Notes: generated from the letters alone by a model not told the origin. 64,000 nt of DNA from Sutcliffiella horikoshii (GCA_001636495.1 KV440964.1:1194666-1258665); one strand, 5' to 3'; shown: positions 34,504 to 43,605, numbered from the stretch's first letter. A program made the numbers and translations.

Positions 34504-36288
34504 ATGTCAAACACATTAGAAAACGTAATCAAAGGCGGAAGCTTCCTACTTGACGACATCGCCGCAGAAAAAGTCTTCACACCAGAGGACTTCTCAGACG
34601 AACACAAACTAATCGCCAAAACAACAGAAGAATTCGTCGTAAACGAAGTAGTACCTAACCTAGAAGAAATCGAGCACCACAACTTCGATATCTCCGTAAA
34701 ACTTTTAAAAGAAGCAGGCGAGATTGGACTTTTAGGAGCAGACGTACAAGAAGAATACGGCGGATTTGGACTGGATAAAATCAGCTCATCCCTAATCACA
34801 GAAAAGTTCTCAAGAGCCGGCGGATTCTCATTATCCTACGGAGCACACGTTGGAATCGGATCCCTTCCTATCGTTCTTTTCGGTAACGAAGACCAAAAAC
34901 AAAAATACCTTCCAAAACTGTCTTCCGGTGAAATGCTTGCAGCTTACGCATTAACAGAGCCAGGTTCCGGATCTGATGCACTTGGTGCGAAAACGACAGC
35001 TAAGCTTAATGACGAAGGCACTCACTATGTATTGAATGGTGAAAAGCAGTGGATCACAAATGCGGGCTTTGCTGATGTATTCGTTGTCTATGCAAAAGTC
35101 GATGGCGAGCACTTCTCTGCATTCATCGTAGAGCGCGAGTTTGGTGGAGTTTCCACTGGACCAGAAGAAAAGAAAATGGGTATCAAAGGTTCTTCTACAC
35201 GTACATTGATCTTGGAAGATGCACTAGTACCAAAAGAAAACCTTCTTGGTGAAATTGGACGCGGCCACGTTATCGCATTTAACATCCTTAATATCGGACG
35301 TTACAAATTGGCTGTGGGAACAGTTGGTGGATCCAAGCGTGGTATCGAGCTTGCTGCAACATATGCAAACCAACGCCAACAGTTCAAAACGCCTATCGCG
35401 AAATTCTCCCTTATCCAAGAGAAGCTTGCAAACATGGCTGTTAAGACTTATGCAACGGAAAGCTCCGTTTACCGTACAGTCGGTCTTTTTGAAGACAGCA
35501 TGGGCCGCTTGACTAAAGAAGAAGAAAAAGATCCTAATGCTGTGGCAAAAGCGGTTGCTGAATATGCAATCGAGTGTTCTTTGAATAAAGTATTCGGTTC
35601 TGAAACGCTTGACTATGTAGTGGATGAAGCAGTTCAAATCCATGGTGGATACGGTTTTATGGCAGAGTACGAAGTAGAAAGAATGTACCGTGACTCCCGT
35701 ATTAACCGGATCTTCGAAGGAACAAACGAAATCAACCGATTATTGGTTCCTGGAACTTACCTGCGTAAAGCATTAAAAGGTGAACTTCCACTTATTCAAA
35801 AAGCGCAAAGCTTACAAGAAGAGTTAATGATGCTTATGCCTGAAGAAGTTGGCGATGGAGTATTGGAGCAAGAGAAATATCTTGTGAAGAATGCGAAGAA
35901 AATTGCCATCCTTATGACTGGTCTAGTAGCACAGAAATACGGAAAAGCATTGGAAAGAGAACAGGAATTGCTAGTTAACATCGCGGACATCATCAGTAAC
36001 GTCTATGCTATGGAGTCTGCAGTACTACGTACGGAAAAAGCAATCGCAAAATCCGGCGAAGACAAAAACAAACAGAAAGTTCTTTATACGCAAGTATTCT
36101 GCCAAGAAGCGTTCAACCAAATCGAAGCAGATGCAAGAGAAACATTGGTAGCTGCCGAGACTGGTGATACTCTTCGCATGATGATTTCTGCACTACGCAA
36201 ATTCACGCGTCACACACCAATCAATGTGGTTGCGAAGAAGCGCGAAATCGCGGCTGTAGTGTTGGATGTTCAAAAATACACTGTCTAA
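34504..36288 (+). CDS. fadE: Acyl-CoA dehydrogenase (FadE)
   Basis: A 594-residue flavin enzyme, the same length as B. subtilis FadE. Signatures include YALTEPGSGSDA and WITNAGFADVF in the middle domain, QLELVP-like helices, and QIHGGYGFMAEYEVERMYRDSR-type FAD/catalytic region followed by a long C-terminal helical extension. It makes trans-2-enoyl-CoA, the first step of beta-oxidation, upstream of FadN and FadA in the pathway though last in the operon. The start ATG follows GGAGG. A terminator closes the operon. Confidence 0.95.
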   Translation: MSNTLENVIKGGSFLLDDIAAEKVFTPEDFSDEHKLIAKTTEEFVVNEVVPNLEEIEHHNFDISVKLLKEAGEIGLLGADVQEEYGGFGLDKISSSLITEKFSRAGGFSLSYGAHVGIGSLPIVLFGNEDQKQKYLPKLSSGEMLAAYALTEPGSGSDALGAKTTAKLNDEGTHYVLNGEKQWITNAGFADVFVVYAKVDGEHFSAFIVEREFGGVSTGPEEKKMGIKGSSTRTLILEDALVPKENLLGEIGRGHVIAFNILNIGRYKLAVGTVGGSKRGIELAATYANQRQQFKTPIAKFSLIQEKLANMAVKTYATESSVYRTVGLFEDSMGRLTKEEEKDPNAVAKAVAEYAIECSLNKVFGSETLDYVVDEAVQIHGGYGFMAEYEVERMYRDSRINRIFEGTNEINRLLVPGTYLRKALKGELPLIQKAQSLQEELMMLMPEEVGDGVLEQEKYLVKNAKKIAILMTGLVAQKYGKALEREQELLVNIADIISNVYAMESAVLRTEKAIAKSGEDKNKQKVLYTQVFCQEAFNQIEADARETLVAAETGDTLRMMISALRKFTRHTPINVVAKKREIAAVVLDVQKYTV

Positions 36289-36292
36289 TAAT

Positions 36293-36328
36293 GAAAACCA
36301 GACTTCCATTCGGGAGCCTGGTTTTTTA
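36293..36328. terminator. fadNAE terminator
   Basis: An AACCAG / CTGGTT stem with inner CTTCC / GGGAG pairing is followed by TTTTTT. The complement also offers an A-T rich end for the converging regulator gene. Confidence 0.85.
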
Positions 36329-36339
36329 AATGAAATTCA

Positions 36340-37032
36340 CTAATCAATCCGGCATAGCTCATCCGGACAATTTTCACAATGAATCTCCGTTTTCAAATAA
36401 TTCAAGTTATGAATGGTAATCCTACCTCTTTCAGCCGAAATGGCCCCATTCTTTTTTAAGTCCGAAAGCAATCTGTTCACTACTTCACGCGAGGTACCGC
36501 AGTAGTTTGCAAGTTCCTGATTGGTTAAAGGAAGGTCAATGAGAATCCCATTTTCCTTTAAGACGCCATAGCTGTTTGACATTCGGATGAGGGTGGAATA
36601 AAGTGCCCCTTTTCGACCATTCAGAACAAGATCCCTGAACTTAGTCTGTGTTTTACGAAAATGAAGGCTCATCCATTTCATAAACTCTATTGCGAGCTGG
36701 CCGTTTTCTGCCAGCTTTTTTTCCAATTCAAGCTTGTGGATAATCAGGACTTCCCCTTTATCATCCATCGCTTTTGCACTGAGCATATAGATTGCCCCTG
36801 GACAAAACAAGGTCAGTTCTCCGACAAGGTCATCCTTGCTACATAGCCTTAAAGTAAGTTCCTGGCCATCAGGTGTTACCTTGCTTATTTTGAAGCTTCC
36901 ATTCAATACGAGATAGATCTCCGAGGCGACCATGCCCTCCTGAAATAAATAAGCTCCCTTTTTGACAGCCAATTTCTTTTCAAAAGAAGTGAACAAAAAC
37001 TCTTTTAATTCTTTTGATAACTTTTCCGTCAT
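36340..37032 (-). CDS. fnr: Crp/Fnr-family regulator with Bacillus Fnr-type C-terminal Fe-S ligands
   Basis: About 230 residues (start 37032 chosen because AAAGG is 9 nt upstream; an in-frame ATG 9 bp earlier touches it). A cyclic-nucleotide-like N-terminal domain (about 10-120), a dimer helix, and a winged helix (LTNQELANYCGTSREVVNRLL) binding DNA. The last residues have three cysteines spaced C-x2-C-x4-C (CENCPDELC), the arrangement that with an Asp in the dimer helix binds [4Fe-4S] in B. subtilis and B. cereus Fnr; a candidate Asp lies in KFRDLVL. An oxygen-responsive switch is therefore likely. It is inserted between fadE and yusI, which are adjacent in B. subtilis. Confidence 0.75.
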   Translation of the reverse strand: MTEKLSKELKEFLFTSFEKKLAVKKGAYLFQEGMVASEIYLVLNGSFKISKVTPDGQELTLRLCSKDDLVGELTLFCPGAIYMLSAKAMDDKGEVLIIHKLELEKKLAENGQLAIEFMKWMSLHFRKTQTKFRDLVLNGRKGALYSTLIRMSNSYGVLKENGILIDLPLTNQELANYCGTSREVVNRLLSDLKKNGAISAERGRITIHNLNYLKTEIHCENCPDELCRID

Positions 37033-37244
37033 AGGGCTCATCCTTTCACCGTTCCCACTATAGGTATATTTTAACGGTAATACACTCCAAAATCTATGGT
37101 CTACAGAAATTGTATCTTGTCATAAAGGAAAAAAGAAAAAGACGTCGAATTATAGAAATAGCGTGTTGAAAATTAGGCGCAAGCTTCCTGTTATGCTACA
37201 ATATATGAGTAAAATCATGTATTGTAAGGTGGTGCAAAAAGGTT

Positions 37245-37601
37245 ATGGCAGTAACGTTTTATTGGTATCCTAAATGTGGCACATGCCGCAATGCAAAAAA
37301 GTGGCTGGAAGCGAATGGTGTAGCGGTAGAAGAAGTACATATTGTCGAAAATCCACCATCACGTGAGAAGTTGGAGGAGCTATACAAAAAAAGCGGCCTC
37401 GAACTGAAGAAATTCTTTAACACAAGTGGCATGAAATATCGTGAGCTTGGTTTGAAGGATAAAGTGAAAACAGCCTCCGAAGATGAGTTGCTTGATATTC
37501 TCGCAACAGATGGCATGCTGATTAAGCGCCCCATCACTACGGACGGCAACAAAGTAACGGTCGGATTCAACGAAAAACAGTTTGAAGAAACATGGAAATA
37601 G
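37245..37601 (+). CDS. yusI: ArsC/Spx-family protein YusI
   Basis: A 118-residue thioredoxin-fold protein of the ArsC/Spx/MgsR family, same length as B. subtilis YusI. It keeps the CGTC redox motif (Cys11, Cys14) and the RPI motif near residue 89 (IKRPITTDG) typical of the family. It could be a disulfide-linked reductase or an RNA-polymerase-interacting regulator; it is not one of the well-studied Spx proteins. Start ATG is preceded by AAGGTGGTG. It is followed by gcvH. Confidence 0.88.
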   Translation: MAVTFYWYPKCGTCRNAKKWLEANGVAVEEVHIVENPPSREKLEELYKKSGLELKKFFNTSGMKYRELGLKDKVKTASEDELLDILATDGMLIKRPITTDGNKVTVGFNEKQFEETWK

Positions 37602-37679
37602 GACAGCCTCTCCTTTTCAAAGGACATGTGTCTAATGGAAAGAGCTGAAAATAAACTAGTTTGATGGAGGGAATTATTA

Positions 37680-38063
37680 ATGAGCACACCTAAAGATTTA
37701 CGTTATTCCGAAGAGCATGAATGGGTAAAAGTTGAAGGAGAAAAAGTACGAGTTGGGATTACACATTTTGCACAATCCGAACTTGGAGATATCGTGTTCG
37801 TTGAACTTCCTGAAGTTGGGGACGAAATTTCTGCAGATGAGCCTTTCGGTAGTGTAGAATCCGTTAAAACGGTATCCGAGCTTTACGCTCCAATTAGCGG
37901 CAAAGTGGTGGAAATCAACGAAGACTTAAATGACAGCCCTGAGTTTGTTAACGAATCCCCTTACGAAAAAGCTTGGATGATAGTGGTGGAACCTGCAGAT
38001 GCTGGCGAAGTAGACAAATTAATGACTGCTGAGCAATATGAGGAAATGACAAAAGAAGACTAA
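37680..38063 (+). CDS. gcvH: Glycine cleavage system H protein
   Basis: A 127-residue lipoyl-carrier protein, the same length as B. subtilis GcvH (YusH). The lipoylation site is Lys63 in [10 protein letters not shown]. It shuttles the methylamine group between the P and T proteins of glycine cleavage and, in Bacillus, also serves as the octanoyl/lipoyl relay for other dehydrogenases. The gcvP and gcvT genes are not in the window, as in B. subtilis, where gcvH is also separate. Start ATG follows GGAGGG. Confidence 0.96.
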   Translation: MSTPKDLRYSEEHEWVKVEGEKVRVGITHFAQSELGDIVFVELPEVGDEISADEPFGSVESVKTVSELYAPISGKVVEINEDLNDSPEFVNESPYEKAWMIVVEPADAGEVDKLMTAEQYEEMTKED

Positions 38064-38123
38064 TTATCATTCAAGGGGGCAACCTAACCTTAGTTAATAT
38101 TTAACTAAAGAAGGTGACCTTAG

Positions 38124-38369
38124 ATGACTTTGGATAACAAAAGGTTGGATATTACTGACCGGGTAAACGGTAAATTGACAGATCAAGGCTTTGAGCTTTT
38201 TGTGGAGCATGAATCCATCGGCCAAGTGACGTTTACCGAACAAGGCAACCAATACAGTTTGAAAAATGGCTATGAACAGGAAGGAAGTAAAATCTTCCAA
38301 CAGGTTCAAGTGCCTTCTGAAAAAGATGCTAAATATGTAGATTGCGACTACGAAAATGGATGGTGTTAG
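38124..38369 (+). CDS. yusG: YusG-like DUF2553 protein
   Basis: An 81-residue small acidic protein similar in size and place to B. subtilis YusG (DUF2553). It has no signal or membrane segment and ends in a Cys. The start ATG follows AAGGTGACC. A terminator follows directly. Function unknown. Confidence 0.85.
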   Translation: MTLDNKRLDITDRVNGKLTDQGFELFVEHESIGQVTFTEQGNQYSLKNGYEQEGSKIFQQVQVPSEKDAKYVDCDYENGWC

Positions 38370-38377
38370 CCATCGGT

Positions 38378-38413
38378 GGGGTTGGGACTTTTATTAGTTC
38401 CGGCCCTTTTTTC
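38378..38413 (+). terminator. Terminator after yusG
   Basis: A 10-bp stem with wobble pairs (GGGTTGGGAC / GTTCCGGCCC) followed by TTTTTT. Confidence 0.8.
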
Positions 38414-38555
38414 TTATCTGAGCAGAGCTGACATGCCACAAAATAACCTTTATCAACGCCCTTATTTTTAATTATTAGTGTACATTACCGCTATTTGGAA
38501 TAGTTATAGTATAAAGCAACTTTTCTTTATACATTTTTTAGAACAGGTGATGGAT

Positions 38556-38903
38556 ATGGATTTTATACTTGAGGAAAAAATCATCATTGTTGAGGGGAAA
38601 TCAGATAAAAAACGCATTCAGGAAGTCATTAATGAACCGGTTCATATTATATGCACCAATGGTACCATCAGTGTCACCAGGCTTGATGAATTGATGGAAG
38701 ACATCATGGATAAAGAGGTTTATATCCTGGTGGATGCGGATAGTTCCGGTGAAAAGCTGCGAAAGCTGTTCAAAAGGGAGTTTCCTGAAGCGGAACACCT
38801 TTATATTGATAAAATGTATCGAGAAGTGGCATCTGCACCACACCACCATATCGCTACTGTTCTGTTAAGTGCGAATATAGATATTCATGCACAGTATTTG
38901 TAA
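38556..38903 (+). CDS. yusF: Toprim-domain protein YusF
   Basis: About 115 residues making a single Toprim domain: IIIVEGKSDKKR carries the conserved Glu, and LVDADSSGEKLR the DxD motif. Such small Toprim proteins resemble the RNase M5/OLD-type metal-binding fold, but the substrate of YusF is not known. The start at 38556 is 4 nt after AGGTGAT; a neighbouring ATG at 38550 overlaps that ribosome site. It matches B. subtilis YusF in position, between yusG and yusE. Confidence 0.85.
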   Translation: MDFILEEKIIIVEGKSDKKRIQEVINEPVHIICTNGTISVTRLDELMEDIMDKEVYILVDADSSGEKLRKLFKREFPEAEHLYIDKMYREVASAPHHHIATVLLSANIDIHAQYL

Positions 38904-38928
38904 TGAAGGCTTTATTAAGGATGAGAGC

Positions 38929-39243
38929 ATGAACGATTGGACAAAGAATGAACTAGTAAAAGAAATGAACGAAAATCAACTGACTGTGGTCTATTTTTAC
39001 ACTCCCATGTGTGGCACCTGCCAAGTGGCCAAACGCATGATGGTCGTAACAAAAGAACTTTTCCCACAGTTTACGTTTGGAATGCTGGATGTGAATTATA
39101 TACAGGACCTAGCCATGAAATGGGAAATCGAAAGTGTTCCTTGCTTGATGATTTTCAAAAATGGCGAGATCATGGAAAAAATTTATGCTTTCCGTTCTGT
39201 GGAGTATCTATATGGGCTCTTAAAGGAGTATGACGGGAAGTGA
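38929..39243 (+). CDS. yusE: Thioredoxin-like protein YusE
   Basis: A 104-residue cytoplasmic thioredoxin-fold protein with active-site CGTC (Cys28, Cys31) in YFYTPMCGTCQ and the cis-proline loop SVPC. Similar in size to B. subtilis YusE. Probably a thiol-disulfide reductase of unknown partner. The start at 38929 is chosen because AAGGATGAG lies just upstream. It ends with a terminator at 39251-39281. Confidence 0.87.
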   Translation: MNDWTKNELVKEMNENQLTVVYFYTPMCGTCQVAKRMMVVTKELFPQFTFGMLDVNYIQDLAMKWEIESVPCLMIFKNGEIMEKIYAFRSVEYLYGLLKEYDGK

Positions 39244-39250
39244 GCGAGTA

Positions 39251-39281
39251 GAAAACACCTATTTTGGGTGTTTTTTATTTT
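39251..39281 (+). terminator. Terminator after yusE
   Basis: AAAACACC / GGTGTTTT stem with a TATTTT-type loop, followed by TTATTTTT. Confidence 0.88.
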
Positions 39282-39297
39282 TGGGATTTGTTGAAAC

Positions 39298-39421
39298 GGT
39301 TCATTTCCGTTCCAGGCGCTTCGCTTTCCTGCGGGCGGTCCGGGAGCCTCCTCACTTAGTTGCGGGGTCTCCCCTGTCCCTTCCTCCCGCGGGAGTCTAC
39401 GCGCCTTTCACTTCAATCAAC
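39298..39421 (-). repeat. Structured interspersed repeat, copy 6 (reverse)
   Basis: A full-length copy on the minus strand. The central stem is GGGAG / CTCCC instead of CTTGAG / CTCAAG, again changed on both sides. The ends are TTCATTTCCGTTCCAGGCGC and GCGCCTTTCACTTCAATCAA. It lies between the yusE terminator and the MFS gene; nothing else is seen in that 305-bp gap except the inverted repeat at 39499-39529. Confidence 0.85.
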
Positions 39422-39498
39422 ATAAGAATTTTTTATCTTAAAATTTGTTGATTTCGACCCATTCACCTATTGCCATTTTTCTGAAAAAGGAGTAAATT

Positions 39499-39529
39499 TG
39501 TTTAGGGATACGAAATATTAACCTAAACA
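39499..39529. promoter_or_regulatory. Inverted repeat upstream of the MFS gene
   Basis: Perfect 8-bp arms TGTTTAGG / CCTAAACA separated by 15 nt, ending 19 bp before the TTG start. It may be an operator of an unknown regulator or a leader hairpin. Confidence 0.45.
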
Positions 39530-39548
39530 GACAAGGGGTACACCTACT

Positions 39549-40817
39549 TTGAAAAATGTAAAATGGCTTCAATCTTTCAGGCGCTATAATCACAACATAC
39601 AGCAATTGTTTATCGTTAATATCCTGACCCAGATTGGGCTTGGGATCTTTATGATTGTTTATAATTTTTATATTAGGGAGCTTGGCTTTGCGGAAACGGT
39701 AAACGGAAATGTTATTGCCATGTCATCATTAGCCGCAGCCATTGTATTAATACCTGCTGGGATATTAAGTGATAAAATCGGACGCAGGAAAATGATGATC
39801 TTTGGTGTGTTTTTTAGTGGAATTTTTATGTTTTTGAGAAGTATTTTTGAAATGGAATCGCTACTTCTAGTTAGTGCATTTATTGCAGGTATTGCGATGG
39901 CTTTCATCCAGGTGACAGCAGTCCCGTGGCTTGCAGAAAACTCTACAAAAGAGCAACGCGTAAAGCTGTTCAGTTATCATTTTGCTGTCATGATGGGTGC
40001 GAATGTAGTCGGGAATCTTCTGGGTGGGACTTTGACAGATCTTTTTTTACATCTAGTAGGACTTAGTCCTGTCTGGAGTATAAGACTGACCCTTCTTATT
40101 GGAAGCTTCATATTTATGTTCGGACTCATCCCTCTGCTTAAAACTACGGAAGCTCAAAGAAAGCAAGAGAACAAGGCTTTCTCTATAAAAAGCTTCCAAT
40201 CGTCCATTCCTAAAGGCCAATGGAAATTGATTTTCGCCTTTTCCTTTGCCTCTATATTGGTCGGGTTTGGGTCAGGATTGGTTATTCCATACTTGAATAT
40301 GTACTTTGCAGATCGTTTCGGCACCTCCAATTCGACCATCGGAATCGTACTGTCGCTTGGTCAGGCGGTAACAGCCGTTGCCATGATTATTGGGCCGGCG
40401 GTTGTCCGGAGAGTGGGGGAAATGAGGGCGGTTGTTATTTTGCAACTTCTTTCCTTGCCATTTATGCTATTAACAGCTTTCACCCAAATTTTTTGGTTGG
40501 CAGCACTCGGATTCCTCTTTAGGCAGGCGCTCATGAATGCAGCAAACCCGATCATTTCCTCCATGATGATGGAAAGAGTGGATAACTCGTTAAAGGGCTT
40601 TGCCAACTCGATCAATCAGATGGTTTTCTCCCTTGGTTGGGCAAGTATGGGGCCGGTGTCCATGACGATTGTCCTTTTGTATGGGGAATACTGGGGATAT
40701 TCGATTGTTTTCTCCATCACGGCAGTGCTTTATCTGACAAGTTCCATTTTCTTTTATTTGATGTTTAGAGAAAAATCGACGGCAACCTATCAAAAGGCTA
40801 TGGTAAAGACATCATAG
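39549..40817 (+). CDS. Major facilitator superfamily transporter
   Basis: A 422-residue membrane protein with about 12 hydrophobic segments. The loop after the second segment reads GILSDKIGRRKMM, the MFS signature, and there is a long central cytoplasmic loop (about 195-225). The start is TTG at 39549 with AAGGGG upstream; no in-frame ATG exists near it. The substrate is unknown; drug or metabolite export is possible. B. subtilis has no MFS gene between yusE and yusD, so this is an insertion into conserved order. Confidence 0.85.
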   Translation: MKNVKWLQSFRRYNHNIQQLFIVNILTQIGLGIFMIVYNFYIRELGFAETVNGNVIAMSSLAAAIVLIPAGILSDKIGRRKMMIFGVFFSGIFMFLRSIFEMESLLLVSAFIAGIAMAFIQVTAVPWLAENSTKEQRVKLFSYHFAVMMGANVVGNLLGGTLTDLFLHLVGLSPVWSIRLTLLIGSFIFMFGLIPLLKTTEAQRKQENKAFSIKSFQSSIPKGQWKLIFAFSFASILVGFGSGLVIPYLNMYFADRFGTSNSTIGIVLSLGQAVTAVAMIIGPAVVRRVGEMRAVVILQLLSLPFMLLTAFTQIFWLAALGFLFRQALMNAANPIISSMMMERVDNSLKGFANSINQMVFSLGWASMGPVSMTIVLLYGEYWGYSIVFSITAVLYLTSSIFFYLMFREKSTATYQKAMVKTS

Positions 40818-40840
40818 TCTGACATATTTCTTGGGAAATG

Positions 40841-40882
40841 AAAGAGCAGTTATCGCAAATACGCGGTAATTGTTCTTTTTAT
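40841..40882 (+). terminator. Terminator after the MFS gene
   Basis: A 13-bp stem with three wobble pairs (GAGCAGTTATCGC / GCGGTAATTGTTC) followed by TTTTTAT. Confidence 0.8.
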
Positions 40883-40939
40883 ATGGCAGGGATTCTGCGC
40901 TCTAATACGGAATTATTTAGGCAAAGGGGGCGGGTTTGT

Positions 40940-41275
40940 ATGGTAAAAGAGAGCTTGGAAATTTTTATTGCAAAAGCAAAAGGGAAATTGCATGTGATGG
41001 AGATCTTACCTTACTACAGTCTGCGCTGCTGCTTGATTGCCTATGGAGAAAAGACAATCTTTTCGCTCTGTAAAAATGAACTGCACGTCGAGGAAGAAGC
41101 AAACATGGTGGATATAGTGATAGAGGGATCAACAGAAGAAATTGTCCAACTATTGAGTGGAACCAAAATGAGGGAGATTAAGGGGCTGTCATTTAAGGGA
41201 TCCTTCCGACATTACCTGCTACTAGATTCGCTTTTTACCTTAGTGAACCGTTCAGAAAGAAAAATTGTCTCATAA
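40940..41275 (+). CDS. yusD: YusD-like SCP2-type small protein
   Basis: About 111 residues. The ATG at 40940 is preceded by AAAGGGGGCGGG; an earlier in-frame start at 40838 would run through the previous terminator and is rejected. The C-terminal half (VDIVIEGSTEEIVQLLSG... LDSLFTL) looks like the SCP2 sterol-carrier fold. Position next to the metNPQ region matches B. subtilis yusD. Function unknown; lipid binding is a possibility only. Confidence 0.72.
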   Translation: MVKESLEIFIAKAKGKLHVMEILPYYSLRCCLIAYGEKTIFSLCKNELHVEEEANMVDIVIEGSTEEIVQLLSGTKMREIKGLSFKGSFRHYLLLDSLFTLVNRSERKIVS

Positions 41276-41341
41276 AGGAATTGTACACGCCTGTAACGAA
41301 TAAGGAGAGATAGAAAAAGAGAAGATTATAGGCGGTGTTGG

Positions 41342-42229
41342 ATGGTGTATTATTTTATTGTCAATAAAACAGCCGGTAACGGAAAAGGGTTGCGTGTCTG
41401 GGAAACCATGGAAACATTGCTGAAGAATAGGGTAGTGTCATACAACGTTTCTTTCACTGAACATACAGGTCATGCCGGTGAGTTGATGGAACAAATAGAT
41501 GAGAATAGGTTAACTGCTGTGGTAGTGGTTGGTGGAGATGGAACCATTCATGAAGTGGTAAATGGGCTCGTTGGCAAAAAGGTGGCTCTCGGGATTGTTC
41601 CTGCCGGGTCTGGAAATGACCTTGCAAGAAGCCTGGGGGTCCCTTTTGATTCTATAGGGGCGTTGGATCGAATTTTGGCTGGTGGAGTTCGTAGTATCGA
41701 TGTCCCTAAGGTAGGGGAGGAGTATTTTATTTCCATTGCAGGTTTGGGTTTTGATGGGAAGGTTGCTCAAGTTACAAATAAATCGAGAATGAAACGTTTT
41801 CTGAATAAAGTAGGGCTTGGTGGTTTGTCCTATGTAATAAATATCTTTAACGTTCTATTTACATATAAGCCGTTGAAGGTCGCGATAACGGTGGATGGGG
41901 AAATGAATGAATACGAGGATGTTTGGTTGGTAGCGGTGGCCAATCTGCCGTACTATGGCGGGGGAATCATGATATGCCCTGACGCAAGGGCAGACGATGG
42001 GTTACTGGATGTGTGTGTCGTATCCGGGATTGGAAGATGGGAGCTGCTTTTAGTTTTTCCACTGGCCTTTAAAGGGAAGCACGTTAACCATCGGCATGTG
42101 ACAATGCTTAGAGGATTATCTGTTCAAGTGACACCAGAAAATCCTTTGATCATGCAGTGCGATGGAGAAATTGTGGAGAGTAGGGAAATGGATTTCAGAA
42201 TAGAGATGAAATCACTAAAAGTATTATAA
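41342..42229 (+). CDS. Diacylglycerol/lipid kinase family protein
   Basis: A 295-residue protein of the DAGK catalytic family. The ATP-site motif GGDGTIHEVVNGL lies near residue 64, GSGNDLARSLG near 93, and the later CDGE segment completes the site. It should phosphorylate a lipid such as diacylglycerol at the membrane face, or another lipid as in the YtlR/BmrU relatives. It starts at ATG 41342 shortly after AGGCGG. It is followed by the SAM riboswitch of the met operon. Confidence 0.88.
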   Translation: MVYYFIVNKTAGNGKGLRVWETMETLLKNRVVSYNVSFTEHTGHAGELMEQIDENRLTAVVVVGGDGTIHEVVNGLVGKKVALGIVPAGSGNDLARSLGVPFDSIGALDRILAGGVRSIDVPKVGEEYFISIAGLGFDGKVAQVTNKSRMKRFLNKVGLGGLSYVINIFNVLFTYKPLKVAITVDGEMNEYEDVWLVAVANLPYYGGGIMICPDARADDGLLDVCVVSGIGRWELLLVFPLAFKGKHVNHRHVTMLRGLSVQVTPENPLIMQCDGEIVESREMDFRIEMKSLKVL

Positions 42230-42240
42230 AAAGTTTTTAA

Positions 42241-42270
42241 TTGACATGCCATTTGTCACCATGATACGAT
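42241..42270 (+). promoter_or_regulatory. Promoter of the metNPQ transcript
   Basis: TTGACA at 42241-42246, 18-bp spacer, TACGAT at 42265-42270. It precedes the riboswitch by about 50 bp. Confidence 0.7.
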
Positions 42271-42322
42271 AACACTCGTTAATTCGAATTGCCCAAATAC
42301 TTAAATTTAATTTCATATGTTT

Positions 42323-42503
42323 ATCTCTTATCGAGAGAGGTGGAGGGACGTGCCCGATGAAACCCGGCAACCGTCAACAAGGAATTGTTGAAATTGGTGC
42401 CAAATCACACAAAGCAAAGGTATTTGCTTTGGTAGATGAGAGAAAGGACTTTTCTCATTTAATCCTTTCTGCTCATTGTTGCGGAAGGGAGTTTTTATTT
42501 TTC
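42323..42503 (+). ncRNA. SAM-I (S-box) riboswitch with terminator
   Basis: Contains the diagnostic CTTATCGAGAGAGGTGGAGGG and CCCGATGAAACCCGGCAACC blocks. The P1 helix is formed by TCTTATC and GATGAGA (to about 42440). An antiterminator AGAAAGGA / TCCTTTCT competes with a terminator hairpin CCTTTCTGC / GCGGAAGGG at 42464-42489 followed by TTTTTATTTTT. High S-adenosylmethionine should stop transcription before metN. Confidence 0.96.
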
Positions 42504-42579
42504 AGGGGTTAAACAAACGTTTGATTAACCCTAATTGGGTAAGCTAAAGCAAAGCAAATGTAAGAAGGTAGGTGCAAGC

Positions 42580-43605
42580 ATGATTTCACTTCAAGGTGTA
42601 AAAAAAGTATTTAAAACAAAAAATGGGCCGGTTACAGCTGTCGATGATATAGATTTATCCATTAATCAAGGCGAGATATTCGGTGTCATCGGATACAGTG
42701 GGGCCGGGAAAAGTACGTTGATCCGCATGCTTAACGGACTAGAGACTCCATCTGAAGGAGTGGTGGATGTAGCAGGACGAAACCTTGCGAAAGTAAAGGG
42801 CAAGGAGCTGAGAGAAGCGCGTCAGGAAATCAGCATGATCTTTCAGCACTTTAACCTGTTATGGTCCAGGACAGTAAAGGAAAATATCGCGTTCCCGCTT
42901 GAGATTGCTGGAGTAAGCAGAACAGAACGTAACAAGCGTGTTGAAGAATTAATCAAGCTTGTAGGTTTGGAAGGAAGAGGAGACTCCTATCCTTCCCAGT
43001 TAAGTGGAGGACAAAAGCAAAGGGTAGGGATTGCAAGAGCATTGGCCAACAATCCAAAAGTTCTCTTATGCGATGAGGCGACGTCCGCTTTGGATCCACA
43101 GACAACGGATTCGATTCTTGATCTACTGGTGGACATCAATAAGCGTTTGTCCCTCACCATCGTGCTAATTACCCATGAAATGCATGTGATTCGTAAAATC
43201 TGTCACCGTGTAGCAGTCATGGAGGACGGGAAGGTTGTTGAAGAGGGGGATGTACTTAACGTCTTCCGTAAGCCGGAGCAACCGATTACGAAACGCTTTG
43301 TTAAACAGGTAACTGAACCTGAAGATACGCAAGAAACAGTGGAACATTTGTTGGCAGAATACCCCCAAGGTAAAGTGATTCAGTTAACTTTTGTGGGGAC
43401 GTCAGCAGAACAACCGCTGATTGCGAACTTGATTCGGAGATTTCCAATCGATGTGAACATTCTTCAAGGAAAGATCTCTCAGACACAGAATGGGGCATAC
43501 GGCTCTCTTTTTGTGCACCTTGATGGAGGGGAAGCTCATGTTTTAGAAGCATTGGCTTTCATTCGTGAGCAGCAAGTGGAGTTGGAGGTGATGACAGATG
43601 CTTGA
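42580..43605 (+). CDS. metN: Methionine ABC transporter ATP-binding protein
   Basis: A 341-residue ATPase, the normal MetN length; start at 42580 behind GGTAGGTG. Walker A is GYSGAGKST, signature LSGGQKQR, Walker B VLLCDEATSALD, plus a C-terminal NIL regulatory domain (about 265-341), which in this family binds methionine. It powers the MetP permease encoded next, overlapping by 8 bp. Controlled by the upstream SAM riboswitch. Confidence 0.96.
   Translation: MISLQGVKKVFKTKNGPVTAVDDIDLSINQGEIFGVIGYSGAGKSTLIRMLNGLETPSEGVVDVAGRNLAKVKGKELREARQEISMIFQHFNLLWSRTVKENIAFPLEIAGVSRTERNKRVEELIKLVGLEGRGDSYPSQLSGGQKQRVGIARALANNPKVLLCDEATSALDPQTTDSILDLLVDINKRLSLTIVLITHEMHVIRKICHRVAVMEDGKVVEEGDVLNVFRKPEQPITKRFVKQVTEPEDTQETVEHLLAEYPQGKVIQLTFVGTSAEQPLIANLIRRFPIDVNILQGKISQTQNGAYGSLFVHLDGGEAHVLEALAFIREQQVELEVMTDA

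Noticed and set aside
39230-39451. Open frame after yusE
   Set aside because: It crosses the yusE terminator and repeat copy 6, with no ribosome site.
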